From positions 1,992,001-2,056,000 of the forward strand of contig NC_049564.1 of NCBI RefSeq assembly GCF_013368755.1: a DNA stretch of 64,000 nt, read 5' to 3'. Below are positions 25,978 to 36,512 of this stretch, piece by piece. The notes beneath the pieces were generated by a model. The model was not told where the DNA came from and did no database searches. It worked only from the letters and a program-made list of their open reading frames with translations. A program made the translations under genes and the position numbers. The DNA comes from Talaromyces rugulosus (taxonomy: Eukaryota > Ascomycota > Eurotiomycetes > Eurotiales > Trichocomaceae). The stretch's first letter is position 1, and each line of letters starts with the position of its first letter.

Positions 25978-27406
25978 TCAAGCCTTTCCGAATATATCGG
26001 GATTCAACGTAAGCTTGGTGGTAAAAGTCAAGCTAGCCCCAATGAGAACCGAAACCCCACTGAAGATCATGGCAGAATTCCAGCCATGATTATCAATGAG
26101 CGCGCCACAGATTGGGGTTCCCGTCAGACCAGAAAATCCCAAGATACCCATACCCATACCTAGATAGGCGCCAATCATATTCGGTTTGCCGGCGATTTGA
26201 GCAAAGCATGGTGATATCAAAGAAATGAGAGCACCAGAACAGAAGCCATAGAGAGCAGAGAATACGATGATAGCAGCGTTAGAGTGAATAGCCATCCAGC
26301 ATAGAAGAAGAACCCCCGTTGCGGCACCGGAAACGGAGAGCACTGTAAAATTGCCGAATCTATCGGCAACAAACCCAGGAAGTAAACGACCAAAGATAGA
26401 CGCCGCGTTCATAATAGAGAGCAGATAAGATGCGAGATTACTGCTCATACCTTGGGATATCCCATACTCTTCAATAAAGAAGAAGGGCAAGAACATCCCC
26501 CACACAAGGAAGAATAGAGCGGCGATGGAAAGTACATATTGGGGATTTTTAAATGCAGATGCAACAAAGATACTGCCTCCCCGAGGCGGAAGACGTCTGC
26601 GGATTGTCACGCAGGCAATGATGAGGAGAGCCAGCATGATGAAACCCACGATGCGAACCGACCAACCGAACCCAAGATTCGATTTGAACATCTTACTCAA
26701 TGCGATTGGGAAGATAACCCCCCCTAGTCCAGAGCCAGAGACAACCACCCCCATTGCAGCACCTCGGCGCTTGTGGAAATATTGTCCCACGGCGGCCATT
26801 GAAGGGGTAAATATGATACCGCAGCAAAGACCTCCGAGAATACCCTGCGCAAGCATAAATTGATAGTACGTATGACAGAGAGAGGTCATCATCACTGCGA
26901 AGATGAAGAGGGCGGCAGGCGGAAATATGACCTACAGTAAACATTAATTGTTAGTTCCATTTGGTCTGTCTAGTGCTCTTATATTTTACGTGATACGAAT
27001 GTCTTCGCAAAAATGAGGACGTTGCTTGGAACTCACCACGGCGCCTAGTCGGTCGAATAATGGGCCGCCTATGAGACCCCCGGCATAGAGAAAGAAGACT
27101 TGGACGGATCCGATCCAAGAGATAGTTGAGGATGACATGGTCCTCAACTGGTTGACCTGATAATAGTCTTGATAGACACTATATACCGCAGTTAACACCC
27201 GAAGTATCATGCAGGAAAGCGACGATAGGGGGAATTTACCCATAGGCGTTCAAATATCCAAAACTGCAAAATAAGATGCAAAATGACCCTGCGACGACTG
27301 TCCACGCTCGCAAGCCACCTTCTGGGAACGATGGCCCCTGGGCCGTTTGCTCTGCCACCGGCTCGGCTGAAGCCGGCTGTCCTATTTCTTTATCCTGCAG
27401 AGCCAT
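25978..27406 (-). CDS. MFS monocarboxylate-transporter-like protein
   Basis: Read from ATG at 27404-27406 to TGA at 25978-25980, three exons (introns near 27240-27185 and 27030-26940). The N-terminus has the MCT signature PEGGLRAWTVVAGSF at the first helix, then WIGSVQVFFLYAGGLIGGPLFDRLG, YFHKRRGAAMGVVVSGSGLGG and FGRLLPGFVADRFGN. About 12 membrane helices are evident. Fungal members (Mch-type) carry riboflavin, monocarboxylates or unknown metabolites over the plasma or vacuolar membrane. The gene looks intact, unlike its neighbours on both sides. Confidence 0.88.
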
Positions 27407-28119
27407 TATGGAAGGAGTTTGCTTGTTGTTCGGTGACACACGTATTGAGTGGAAAGCATGATGAGTAGAGTTGCTGGTGGAAATGATGGCGTTAAATTTA
27501 ATGCAAGCCACAACAACGTAAGCTAAACAAACCCACCAAGGATTTTAGACTGGTTTAAGGCTCTGGGACGTCCAAAGCTTGAATTCCAAAAAATCTCCGA
27601 GCCTCGAGGATGGTGGAGCCACAGATATCAGTTAAATCCGACTTTTGTATGCCCTCTTCAGATTTCCAAGTAAAACCGGCAGCATGCACCCGAGCCCGGG
27701 CAGCCACGTCCACTACTGGGCTGGTTGTTATTTGGCAGTGAGATGGGGCCATCTCCACCTAGTCTGCTAAAGATAAAATCCGAAAGGCAGGATCCCTTTC
27801 ATTAGCTCCTCCACGACTCGGTAGTAAAAGACTGGTACGGCAGTTCGGGCGATGATCTCTCGGACTTAGAAACGGATGTCCTGGTTCGGAAAATAAAGGA
27901 ATGGCCTAATTCCGAGGGTCATCAAACGTGTTAGTATTGGTAATATTCAGCGTCTATGCTCTAAATTAGCGAAAGAACCTATACGGAAGTCCTGGAGCCA
28001 TACATTTGCGGTGGCTAAGAAATGGGTTTCACTTTCACACTTTATGATGACAAGGGTTCGAAATTTCCAATAGCATTAGGATTCAATTGCCACGGAGGTA
28101 TTCTAATGAATAATCTGGT
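27407..28119. other. Intergenic region with one unrecognised short frame
   Basis: 713 bp. A 65-codon minus-strand ATG frame (stop at about 27555, start about 27752) has no recognisable family and no clear splice partner, so I do not call it a gene. The region holds the transporter promoter and the rhamnosidase 3' end. Confidence 0.35.
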
Positions 28120-30597
28120 CTATTCTATGTCCAATCGAAGTGTTTGACTTTTCCGTACGGCAAAGGACTCATACGAACCATGACCCTGGGGAACTTCCAC
28201 ACGGACGTCGAAGTTGGGAGTGAACTCAACTGGGTTTCCAGGACTCCAGGATAGAAGCACCAACCCTGTTCCGGTAGCAAATATCCCCGACATATTTTCC
28301 CAAAATGACCGCCTTGGTTCAAACCGAATGACCTTGAAACCAGGAGCGGTTGGTCTAATTCCAGCGACATTGGCTACGAAATCATGAATGGGCACTGCAC
28401 TCCACCCATGACAATCACTTCTCGGCATTGCTGCAGACTCAGCCCATGTTGTCAGATTTTGGTGAATCATGGTAGACCACGGCTCTAGCAGTGAAGTCCG
28501 AATACGATCGTATATGCCCGTCTGGAGAGCTGCTTCAAGTACATAAAACGACATTGCATACGAGCAACGCACAAATCCTTGCTCGGTAAGTGCTCGTAGT
28601 AATACTAGCCGGGCTGATTCTCCTTCAAGGGCACCAGAAAGAACCGCAAACACATGTGAGTGTTGACTTCGCTCTGCATCGGGACTATCAGGCCCATCAA
28701 CAATGAAGTCGCCCCGGAAGCAGTGCGTGAGGACTGCATTATTCAAGTCGGCCGCCCGGCGACGGTATTCGTCGGCAGTGTCGCATCGTTTGACAAAGTC
28801 ACAAATATCAGCCGCTTTTTTCAGTGTATAAGAACATATGAGACTACTATAGGTCGAAAAACCGGTGCGGCGATACGATGGCGGCACTGCGAGATCACGA
28901 AAGTCACCACCAGGGGCTATTGAAGACCATTCAGGAGCCCAGTCAACGAATGGCCAGGTATCCCACTCAAGCCGACCCACAAGACCGTTATTCACATCCA
29001 CTCGCTGACTGAAATGGTCCAAGATGCCATCGATTGCACCAAGATACCGCCTAACGAGCCTTTCGTCCCCCATGTACATCATGTGGTCATATACCATAAG
29101 GATCCAATACAACGAGAAATATGGAATGTTAACACCGGGGAAAGGTGATGGAAAATGTGTCTCTATCAGTCCGTCCGGTCGTCTACTAGAGTAGAATTCC
29201 TGCATGCATTTGCGCGCTAGTCTGTCATCATGTGCTAGTTGGTAGGTGAATAGAATCTGCATGCGACCATCCATAGCGAATTGGTTCTGTTCATAAAAGG
29301 GGCAGTCTTCGTATGTTTCATGCATGCAGTTTCGGAGGGTGTTGAGACTAATTTCCCACTGATTTTTCATTTCGGAAGTCGGGAATGAGCTAAATTGTGT
29401 AGTAATATCAAGTGGGTAATGTGAGGCTCTATAACTGAATTTCAGTATTTTCAAAGGCATCTCTTCTGTCGTAATGCTAAGCTCAACATATCTGAACGTA
29501 CGAAACCAAAAGGGCTCGTATTGTGCGTCATCACTTGCACCGCTGTTGCTGTCCACACTGTAGTAGTCATCGAGACCTAGAAGAACACCGGATGTGTCTT
29601 CACGGTCCCCTTTTCTTCGAGCGAACAGATTGGGATTATCCGCATCAGGCGCCTCTTCGAAGCATTCAGCACAGCGTATTCGTATTTTTGACCGGGCTCC
29701 TCCTCGAAAGTGGAGTTGGAGGAGCCCGGTTGTTAGCAGCGCAGAATCTAGCACAACAGTCACCCTGCTGTTCTCTGACACCTGTACTGGTTTTGCTCGT
29801 TTAACTAGGTCATCCCAAGAAGCGATTTGCTCGGCGCTGTTAGAATCGGTCTTGGAGACTTGAGAGAATTGCTCCTCTGTTTCAGGCAACATGGGAATGG
29901 TACGCTTGACCAGTCTTCGAGGCTCCAGAATTGGTAGCATATGGACCTTCATCGAATATCTCGTGGCAGTGTCCCACTCTGAATCGTCAAAATCCACGGC
30001 GAGCCATTCTTTATCGGCTTTTCCTCCGTCTACCCTTTCGTTAGTGAGTAAAAGAGGTGGCCCCATGGATCGATCCCAATCCTTTGCTGAGAGAATTTTC
30101 ACCGCATCGTCTACTTTGCATCTCCAGCTGGAATCTGTCGATATATTCTGTGTCCTCATTTTCATTGGTTAATAAGCTATTCATATTTCCATCGACACCC
30201 TGAAATTAAAGTAATTGAAACGCTTACCAAATCTTCCGACTGCAGAATGAAACCAGGAATCACAGCTCTTACGAGGGACATGTTCCCAGAATGCATTGTT
30301 GAATAGCGCAGAACTCGAGCAGCAATCACATTCTCTCCTTCTCTGAACAACGGAGCAATGTCGACCGTCTCATAGTTCCATTCCCCTAGGTGACTTTTTG
30401 CTGGTCCGAAACTAGCGCTGCGACCATTGACGAACAACCTATAGCGACTGTCTGCCGACACATTCACGATGCATTGTTTTGGGATACTTTCCAATGTGAC
30501 CCTTTTTTCGAAATTGTACAATACGTACGACCTCGTATCTCTCGTCCCAAGTCGGGGTCCAGATCCACTCGGCGCTCTCACTCCAGTGACGCGGCAT
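28120..30597 (-). CDS. Alpha-L-rhamnosidase-like (GH78) with 5' frameshift
   Basis: Intracellular-type GH78 protein: no signal peptide, N-terminal jelly-roll (VNVSADSRYRLFVNGR), an 80-bp intron at 30148-30227, then the six-hairpin catalytic barrel with ETYEDCPFYEQNQFAMDGR, which places the conserved acidic residues, and a C-terminal beta domain. It would release L-rhamnose from glycosides. The family-like start is ATG at 30595-30597 (MPRHWSESAEWIWTPTWDER), but this frame does not continue into the conserved RSYVLYNFEKRVTLE: the two are one base out of register at a GAGAGA run (30538-30543). Loss of one GA unit would explain it. The continuing frame has no ATG upstream, so the full-length protein cannot be made unless this is a sequence error. 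From about 30530 to 28120 the frame is clean. Confidence 0.75.
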
Positions 30598-31031
30598 TGT
30601 TTCAACAAATCAATGCCATATTTTACAGTTAATTCACGCGGTTGGGCTTGATTTATTTATTTTCGCTTGATATATGTCCTGTAGCTCGGTCCTCTTCGGT
30701 ATTTTGACCTGACGACCGCAGGTGAGGGGCCTCGGATATCCCGAGCCTATGGTCCCTAAAGCCAAACCCGCTTCAGAAAGGGAAATGCTAAAATACGGGG
30801 CTATGTGCGGGGATTTTGGGGATCTCCCTGTTAGACCAGAAGCCATGTCCCGATTTACGGATATTCCGATAGTCTGTCTGTGCACATTGGGCTATCATTA
30901 CCCCGAGGACGTAGCCGGGATGTCTCTTTTATTCAACAACCCCCTAGGCTAAGAGGAGCCTGCTCTGGTCAGTCATCCCTCATCCCCTTGAAAATAAAAA
31001 AAATAATTGTCCAAAGTGCTCACAATTTGAC
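30598..31031. promoter_or_regulatory. Divergent promoter with two CGG-N5-CCG palindromes
   Basis: 434 bp between the rhamnosidase start and the truncated sugar transporter. It contains CTCGGATATCCCGAG at 30731-30745 and CGGATATTCCG at 30858-30868. Both are CGG-N5-CCG inverted repeats and differ at one base in the shared 11-bp core, the pattern expected for two sites of one Zn2Cys6 dimer. A sugar-responsive regulator is the likely ligand (inference). Confidence 0.5.
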
Positions 31032-32205
31032 ATGGATGAAAATATAGATCACGTTGAGAAGGAGAAGGCCGAGATTAGGCACATTGATCGTGTGTATTTA
31101 GTACAGACAGAAGCGGAAGAAGAACACAATGCCTCGACATGGAAGACTCTCAAGTCAAACCCAAAAATTATTGCCTTGTGCCTTTTTGCGAACATCGGCC
31201 CTTTGATGTATGGGTTCGATAACCTGGCTACGTCGCTATGTCTGTCAATGCCCGCTTTTGAGTACATCTCGTTCCACGTCCCAAGCAAGACGGACACCGC
31301 TGACCATTCACGATTGATAGGATGTAGTTTGGCCAACTTGTTGCTAGTTCTTATCTTATACCAGCTTGGTGGCAGTCTCTTTGGAATGCACTTTCCCAGG
31401 TGGGCACCATGCTTGGAGCCTGGTCTGTCGGCTTTATAGCAGACCGATTTGGACGCAAGGTCTGTTTCGCTATTTTTGCCTGTGTATCTGCAGCAGGAAT
31501 AGCGGTCTTGTATATTTCCTCAACTCCGGGCGTCTTTCTTGGGGGGAAGATCGTCAACGCAGTGTCATTAGGCATGGCTATTGCAGTTGGCCAAATTTAC
31601 ATCTCGGAAATCACTCCATTGGCTATGCGAAGTGTTGCGCTATCTGGATTTACCTTCAGCATGGTTAGTGGGATTCTTTTGTTCTATCCGAATCGTGTGT
31701 TTTTTTTTTTCTTTTTTTAATTTGGTCATTTTGCTTTACCTTAATTCGCAATGATACTCCCATCTTGGATTTGGCTTACACAACGTGGACGAAAAGAACC
31801 TAGGTTATATGATTGCGGCATCGGTGGCAGATGATAGGGTGACAATTATGAATGATTCTTCATACAAGGTCTGTAATATTACTGAATCACTTGAAAGTTT
31901 AAGAGAACTCATAGAATTCAAGGTGCTGTTCGCTTCTGCCTGGGTTTGGCCAGCCCTTTTTATCGCTGTATTTTGGTTCATACCCGAGAGTCCATTTCAC
32001 CTGGTGCGCAAAAGGAGAGTAGAACATGCTCGAGCATCATTAGTCCGCCTATCGCCGAAACATACAAACATTGCAGGCAGGTTGGCAGTCATACAAAATG
32101 TTATCGAAGCAGAACGATCATTAGCGAGTGAAGCCCGCGGTGTATCCTTTTTCGAACCATTCGACAGAAAGAACTGGCGAAGGACCAGGATTATTCTGTA
32201 TTGTA
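31032..32205 (+). pseudogene. Truncated MFS sugar/maltose-type transporter
   Basis: ATG at 31032 opens a fungal hexose/alpha-glucoside-type permease: LMYGFDNLATSLCLSMPAF, then after an 86-bp intron (31262-31347) SYLIPAWWQSLWNALSQ, GTMLGAWSVGFIADRFGRK (motif A), YISEITPLAMRS, NLGYMIAASVADDR and PESPFHLVRKRRVEHAR. A 54-bp in-frame intron (GTCTGT..TTCAAG) follows SSYK. Similarity stops after RKNWRRTRIILYCNG at about 32205; the remaining six or so helices are absent and the frame ends at 32247-32249. Roughly 290 of about 530 expected residues remain. An orphan exon of another gene follows within 70 bp. A functional permease is not expected. Confidence 0.75.
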
Positions 32206-32271
32206 ATGGAAAGCTCACCATCTCGATCAAACTTTTGGAGCCTTCATGAGCTTACATACAATTTTACATAG

Positions 32272-32589
32272 GCATTCCCGAATATTTCATTCCATGCATA
32301 CAAGTACCCTTTGATTGCTGAAGGCGACTATGTTGTTGGACGCTGGATCGGCGGCGGCAAACACACCGGCGTGGGATTTGATGACCTGGCGGTGGGCAAG
32401 CTAGACAAGCCGAATACTGGCAGAGAGGTATATTTTTCGGGCACTACAATTTTTACGTTGAAGGCTGGCAAGATTGTTGATGAGGTTGGTGAGGAACAAG
32501 CCTTGACGGCTCTACAGCAGCTGGAATTGGTGCATCCTCCCAACCCAGGAAAGGAAGTCAAGTATGATGTGCAAGGCAATCACATTTGA
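32272..32589 (+). pseudogene. Orphan 3' exon of a SnoaL-like (ester/polyketide cyclase fold) gene
   Basis: Beginning right after an acceptor-like ACATAG, the frame reads IAEGDYVVGRWIGGG, then SGTTIFTLKAGKIVDEVGEE and a tail ending at TGA 32587-32589. This is the second half of a fungal SnoaL-like/ester-cyclase domain, a small alpha+beta barrel of about 150 residues. The first half is not present upstream, where the truncated transporter lies. It could be a remnant, or it could be spliced onto the transporter fragment in a chimeric message; the remnant reading is simpler. Confidence 0.65.
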
Positions 32590-32703
32590 GGAAATGGGAT
32601 GCTTGACGTGGACATTCCGTGGGAGATAGCTAAAAGGTGCTATATGGTCATAGTATAAGTAGCTTAATTCGACAAACCGGCACTTAATTTGAATAATCGT
32701 TCT

Positions 32704-32841
32704 TTGGTTTTGCTAGTTCAGGTAGGTCATCACAAGAAACGATTAGCTCGGCCTTTCCCCGTCTACCCGTTCGGTGGTGAGTAAAAGACGTGACCCCATG
32801 GCTCGAACCCATTCATTTGCAGAGTCAGTTTTCACCGCATA
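32704..32841 (-). repeat. Degenerate second copy of rhamnosidase segments
   Basis: Bases 32706-32752 match 29789-29835 of the rhamnosidase at about 40 of 47 positions by hand alignment. Directly after this, 32752-32840 matches 30018-30107 (shared GTGAGTAAAAGA, CCCCATGG, TTTTCACCGCAT). The 180 bp between the two source segments are missing, so this is an internally deleted, non-coding copy in the same orientation as the source gene. Confidence 0.75.
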
Positions 32842-32845
32842 GAAG

Positions 32846-33110
32846 ATGATGTTATTGAAGCAGAATGATCACTAACCAGTGAAGCCAGCAGCCTCTCTTT
32901 TTTCAGAGCTATTCGACAGAAAGAATTGGCGAAGGACCATAATCATTCTGGATTGTACAAATGATCGGAACCACCTTGTAAAACAATAGGCTGTAATTCT
33001 TGGTTCCCTACGGCTTGGATTCGCCGTTTGTTGGATGATTGTTGATATTGTTGGCTTTTTCATTACAAGTAGCATTATGACCTAGTTAATCATACCTCGC
33101 GTTGGAAATC
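32846..33110 (+). repeat. Degenerate second copy of sugar transporter segment
   Basis: Bases 32848-32958 match 32098-32207 of the truncated transporter (shared GAAGCAGAA, ATTCGACAGAAAGAA, TGGCGAAGGACCA). The copy continues where the first copy breaks off: a frame reads QMIGTT, then LGFAVCWMIVDIVGFF and later IIPRVGNR, resembling the next permease helices, with stop codons and frame changes. So the duplication appears older than the truncation of the first copy. Confidence 0.7.
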
Positions 33111-33370
33111 GCTTGCCAACAAGATATTTTACCATTTGGAACTCTACGGCTGTCATAGACGCTTAAGTTATATCTTTTCTTAGAATTCCCTCCTAAATGG
33201 TCAATATTACCCATGGATATCGCTTAATATGGCAGGGATCAGTGAACCATTTAATGATAGGCACAAGACAGCTTACAACCCTAGTTGGAAAATAAAATCA
33301 ATGACTAAAGGACATTGCCAACGTTCAAGGGCACTTGTAGTGCGCGCTTCTCCATTACTACCATCTCATA

Positions 33371-34545
33371 TTAAACAACCGGCCATCCGCTAGAAAAGTC
33401 TATCACATTCCATCCGAACAATTTCTGGTCATCAGCATAACCAATAGTAGTGTCGACATAATGATAATAGAGCACAGGACCCAGGGTGGGGTCCGTGAAA
33501 ATTCCCCTAAAATATATGGTGAGTAAAAACACGACATTGGTAATAGCATCATAGGAGGCTTGAAGACATACTGTCCACCCGGGCCATATACGGTATCATG
33601 ACTTTCGAGGACAATCGTTCCGCCACTTGCAGTGCAAGCAACACCATCCTCATCGACCTACAAAAACAGTCAATCTTCTTGCAGGTTTTCGTTGAAAATA
33701 AGTAGGTTGATAACTTACAAAGGTACCAGTTGCAGTTGTCGACCGACAGACTTTAATCTTGTATTCGTCTCCAGAAGCTGGTAGGGAAGTGTCATATCCG
33801 CAGCAAATACCCGCAGAATAAAACAAGTAGTAATAATCACCATATTTGTAGAGAAAAGAACCTTCCTCGGCATGGTCCCCAGAGGAATCGTAAGCGATAT
33901 TTTGAGAAGAAGACCCGGCAACTGCTGTTGCCGCGGAGTTTAGTTCCACCTGATAGATATCACCCCAAAATGAACCGAATTGCAGGTAGTAAGTACTCCC
34001 ATCTAGGAAGAGATTTCCATCAATTGCGTTGTATGCACTGCCAGTATAGGAATCAACACCAACTCGACCGAGGTCCGTCCATGAGTCTAGTTCCATGGTG
34101 GATGAAGTAGCGAGCCCTACAGCTGACTCTTGCGATCCAAATGTTGATACGGAATAGTATACATAATAGACACCATCCACAAGATTGACATCTGGTGCCT
34201 ATATCAAAAAAAGGATTGTGTTAATTATGTGAGAAGTGAAGAAGGTAAAAATGACGACCATTTCAAAACACATACCCAAAGATCATTGTATCCCGCAATG
34301 TCAATAGACGAGCCATCAGGAAGGACGGACCCAATAGCTGTCCATGGACCTTCAATGGACGATGCAGAAGCATAGGATATATCATTTCCAGTTGAAAAAC
34401 GGAAATATGTCCCGTCCGACTCTCTGCGTATCAGAGCTGGATCGTGGACATTACACGACCCTGAACATGAACCCGGATCTGCATATCCTTGAACGACATA
34501 TGCATGTAAAAGTAGAGCCACGGCTGATGCTAAGACATACATCAT
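33371..34545 (-). CDS. GH43 endo-1,5-alpha-L-arabinanase-like
   Basis: Four exons from ATG at 34543-34545 to TAA at 33371-33373. The first 20 or so residues are a cleavable signal peptide ([17 protein letters not shown]). The five-bladed propeller shows the three GH43 acids in context: the base Asp in VHDPALI, the pKa modulator Asp in NAIDGNL and the acid Glu in [23 protein letters not shown] near the end is the typical last blade. Expected role: secreted cleavage of alpha-1,5-arabinan in plant pectin. A TATATAG element lies about 95 bp upstream. The next gene left is the decayed rhamnosidase/transporter locus, which also fits plant-polysaccharide use. Confidence 0.92.
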
Positions 34546-35657
34546 GTGGATATAAGAAACGACTGCGACGAAGTAAATAAGTTTTAATATTGGTAAGCTT
34601 ATTATCCTGTTTCATTCAACTGATCCTTTCTACACGTTCTATATAGGCCTTCAAGAGTCCCACCAATGTCTACGCCTATTGGTGGGATTTTTCAGGACTC
34701 GAATCTGGTATACGACCACATGGTAAAATGAAACCCTTTTTTACGTTTAATTGAAGGGCTATATTCCGCAAGGCTTAATGTAGCGTCGGACTTCAGACAC
34801 GTGCAACATGTAATCTTTCTATTCCAATTAGTCGCGCCAACAAATCAGAAACTCGACAGAAACTATTCTTAATTCTTCAGGGCCGCATTTACTGGTGTCT
34901 TGTTATACATTGATACCTATAAGAACAACTCAAAAATTATAAACGTAAATTTGAGCTCGAACCAAACGTCACCGGTGGAATATGTTCAAATGTTCTCGGC
35001 GTCTTTAGCAATATTCTTGCTAACGACACTTCTGAGACGTACTGCTTACATTATGAATTTACTATTAGGTTGTCAACCTCATGAATTCCTTCACTTGGCT
35101 TACGATTAGACTGTCGTTTAACAAACGCGGAAGGCGTTTCTTGCCTAATATCGGTTCTTATTACACTCGGTAAATTATTCGTCCCTTGTTCCCGCATCTC
35201 ATGTCCTTTTTTTTTATCCGAATTAAGCAAAAAGGCATAAGCTTCGACAAGCCCCGTGTCTTATTTGGTTTAGTAAAAAAATTAGTGCATCGTCACAAAT
35301 TAACGAGAATTCAGGGATAAAATATCCACGAATAGCGGCCTAGGCTTAGCATTTAGTACATAAGGCCGAACGGTACCCCGCGAAAATATCAATAAAGGGC
35401 GGTGTTTCCGCTAATGGTAGCGGGGTGTAACTTAGATTAAGCTTATGTGTCATTTTAAATTCTCTGATGAGGCAGTAGACATTCGTGTATATTAAAACGT
35501 TGTTCAAATGGCCCAAAGACAATAAATTCGATGGTCAAAACAATTAAGTAAACAACAGGCTGACAATTGACAAAAGAAAGGAGATGGCACGCGATTATAT
35601 ATACACATTCAAAAAAATATTATAATCTACATCCAGTCAATGATGACTTTGGTCGTC
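34546..35657. other. Intergenic region, no gene recognised
   Basis: About 1.1 kb with the GH43 promoter on the left. Short frames only; AT-rich; nothing with family resemblance. Confidence 0.45.
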
Positions 35658-36512
35658 TCAAAGCCATCGGGTATACCAGTCAAGGGCCTGTTTCATCGAG
35701 TCCTCTAGACATGCTCTCTCCTGCGGATCGTCCGGGTTGCCCCTTACGGCAAATCCATGGCGCCCAGGTGTATAAACCTTATGGATGACATCTGGATATT
35801 GTCTTCCCTCTTGCTTAGCACGCTCATGGATCTCCTCGACCTTGCCCTTTTGCTCGATTTTCACTCCGATGTCTTCCAGCCCCCAGCCGATTGTAACTGG
35901 GACGACGACCTTTTCCACATCATCTGGGAAAGACAAATTGCTAGGATGCAAGGCCACAACCGCATCGACAAGTGGCACCTTCTTGCCCTCCAGCTCGATC
36001 ATGTTGCTTTCCAGCCCTGCTCGAAGCGCATACCTGCCACCCCAGCAAAACCCGGTCATTCCAATCTTTTGCGTTCTTGGGGTTTCCTTTCTTAGTGATT
36101 TCAAAAATTCCATGCACACTTTATTGGTCTCTGGCTCTTTGTGCCTCATCAACCACATCACTATAGATGGCGCACTAGCAAGAAGCCCCGTATACTTGCT
36201 CAATGTGGATTGCTTCGCGGCATCGACTGGGATCGCAACATCGGCAAACCTGAGTGGCGCAGGGTCTCCCTTGAAAAAGTCGGGCAGGTAAACCAGCCAT
36301 TCGCCGCTCTCTGCGTAGGCGTCGGCAATTAATTTGTTGTTGGGTAGTGCTAGGCCGAAGATGTCCGAGTAGATCACCACTATGCCACGCGGATTGACAC
36401 GGTTACCAATAACGTAAGTATTGAGGCCGTGGATAACTTCTTCCTTGCCTTTAGGCTGGCCAATGTAGATGCTGCCCTGCGCGAAATGGTAAGTAAGAGT
36501 CGTCGTGAACAT
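35658..36512 (-). CDS. Dienelactone hydrolase family protein
   Basis: The frame runs to TGA at 35658-35660. Upstream codons in the same frame contain no ATG before 36510-36512, so that ATG (MFTTTLTYHFAQ) is the likely start, giving 284 residues. The alpha/beta-hydrolase nucleophile is a Cys in GMTGFCWGGRYA (residue 156), as in dienelactone hydrolases. The Asp region and the late His (GRHGFAVRG) complete the triad. GQPKGKEEVIHGLNTYV aligns with the conserved N-terminus of fungal members. Such proteins hydrolyse dienelactones of aromatic breakdown or related esters in the cytosol. Exact substrate unknown. Confidence 0.88.
   Translation of the reverse strand: MFTTTLTYHFAQGSIYIGQPKGKEEVIHGLNTYVIGNRVNPRGIVVIYSDIFGLALPNNKLIADAYAESGEWLVYLPDFFKGDPAPLRFADVAIPVDAAKQSTLSKYTGLLASAPSIVMWLMRHKEPETNKVCMEFLKSLRKETPRTQKIGMTGFCWGGRYALRAGLESNMIELEGKKVPLVDAVVALHPSNLSFPDDVEKVVVPVTIGWGLEDIGVKIEQKGKVEEIHERAKQEGRQYPDVIHKVYTPGRHGFAVRGNPDDPQERACLEDSMKQALDWYTRWL

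Noticed and set aside
30177..30608. Rhamnosidase start in the long frame at 30608
   Set aside because: That codon is TTG, not ATG, and no ATG precedes it in frame before a stop; the family-like start is in another frame at 30597.
32272..32589. SnoaL fragment as a complete small gene starting at 32311
   Set aside because: The codon at 32311 is ATT rather than ATG and the first half of the fold is absent.
32706..33110. RIP as the cause of divergence in the duplicated segments
   Set aside because: Differences between copies include many transversions, not mainly C-to-T and G-to-A changes.
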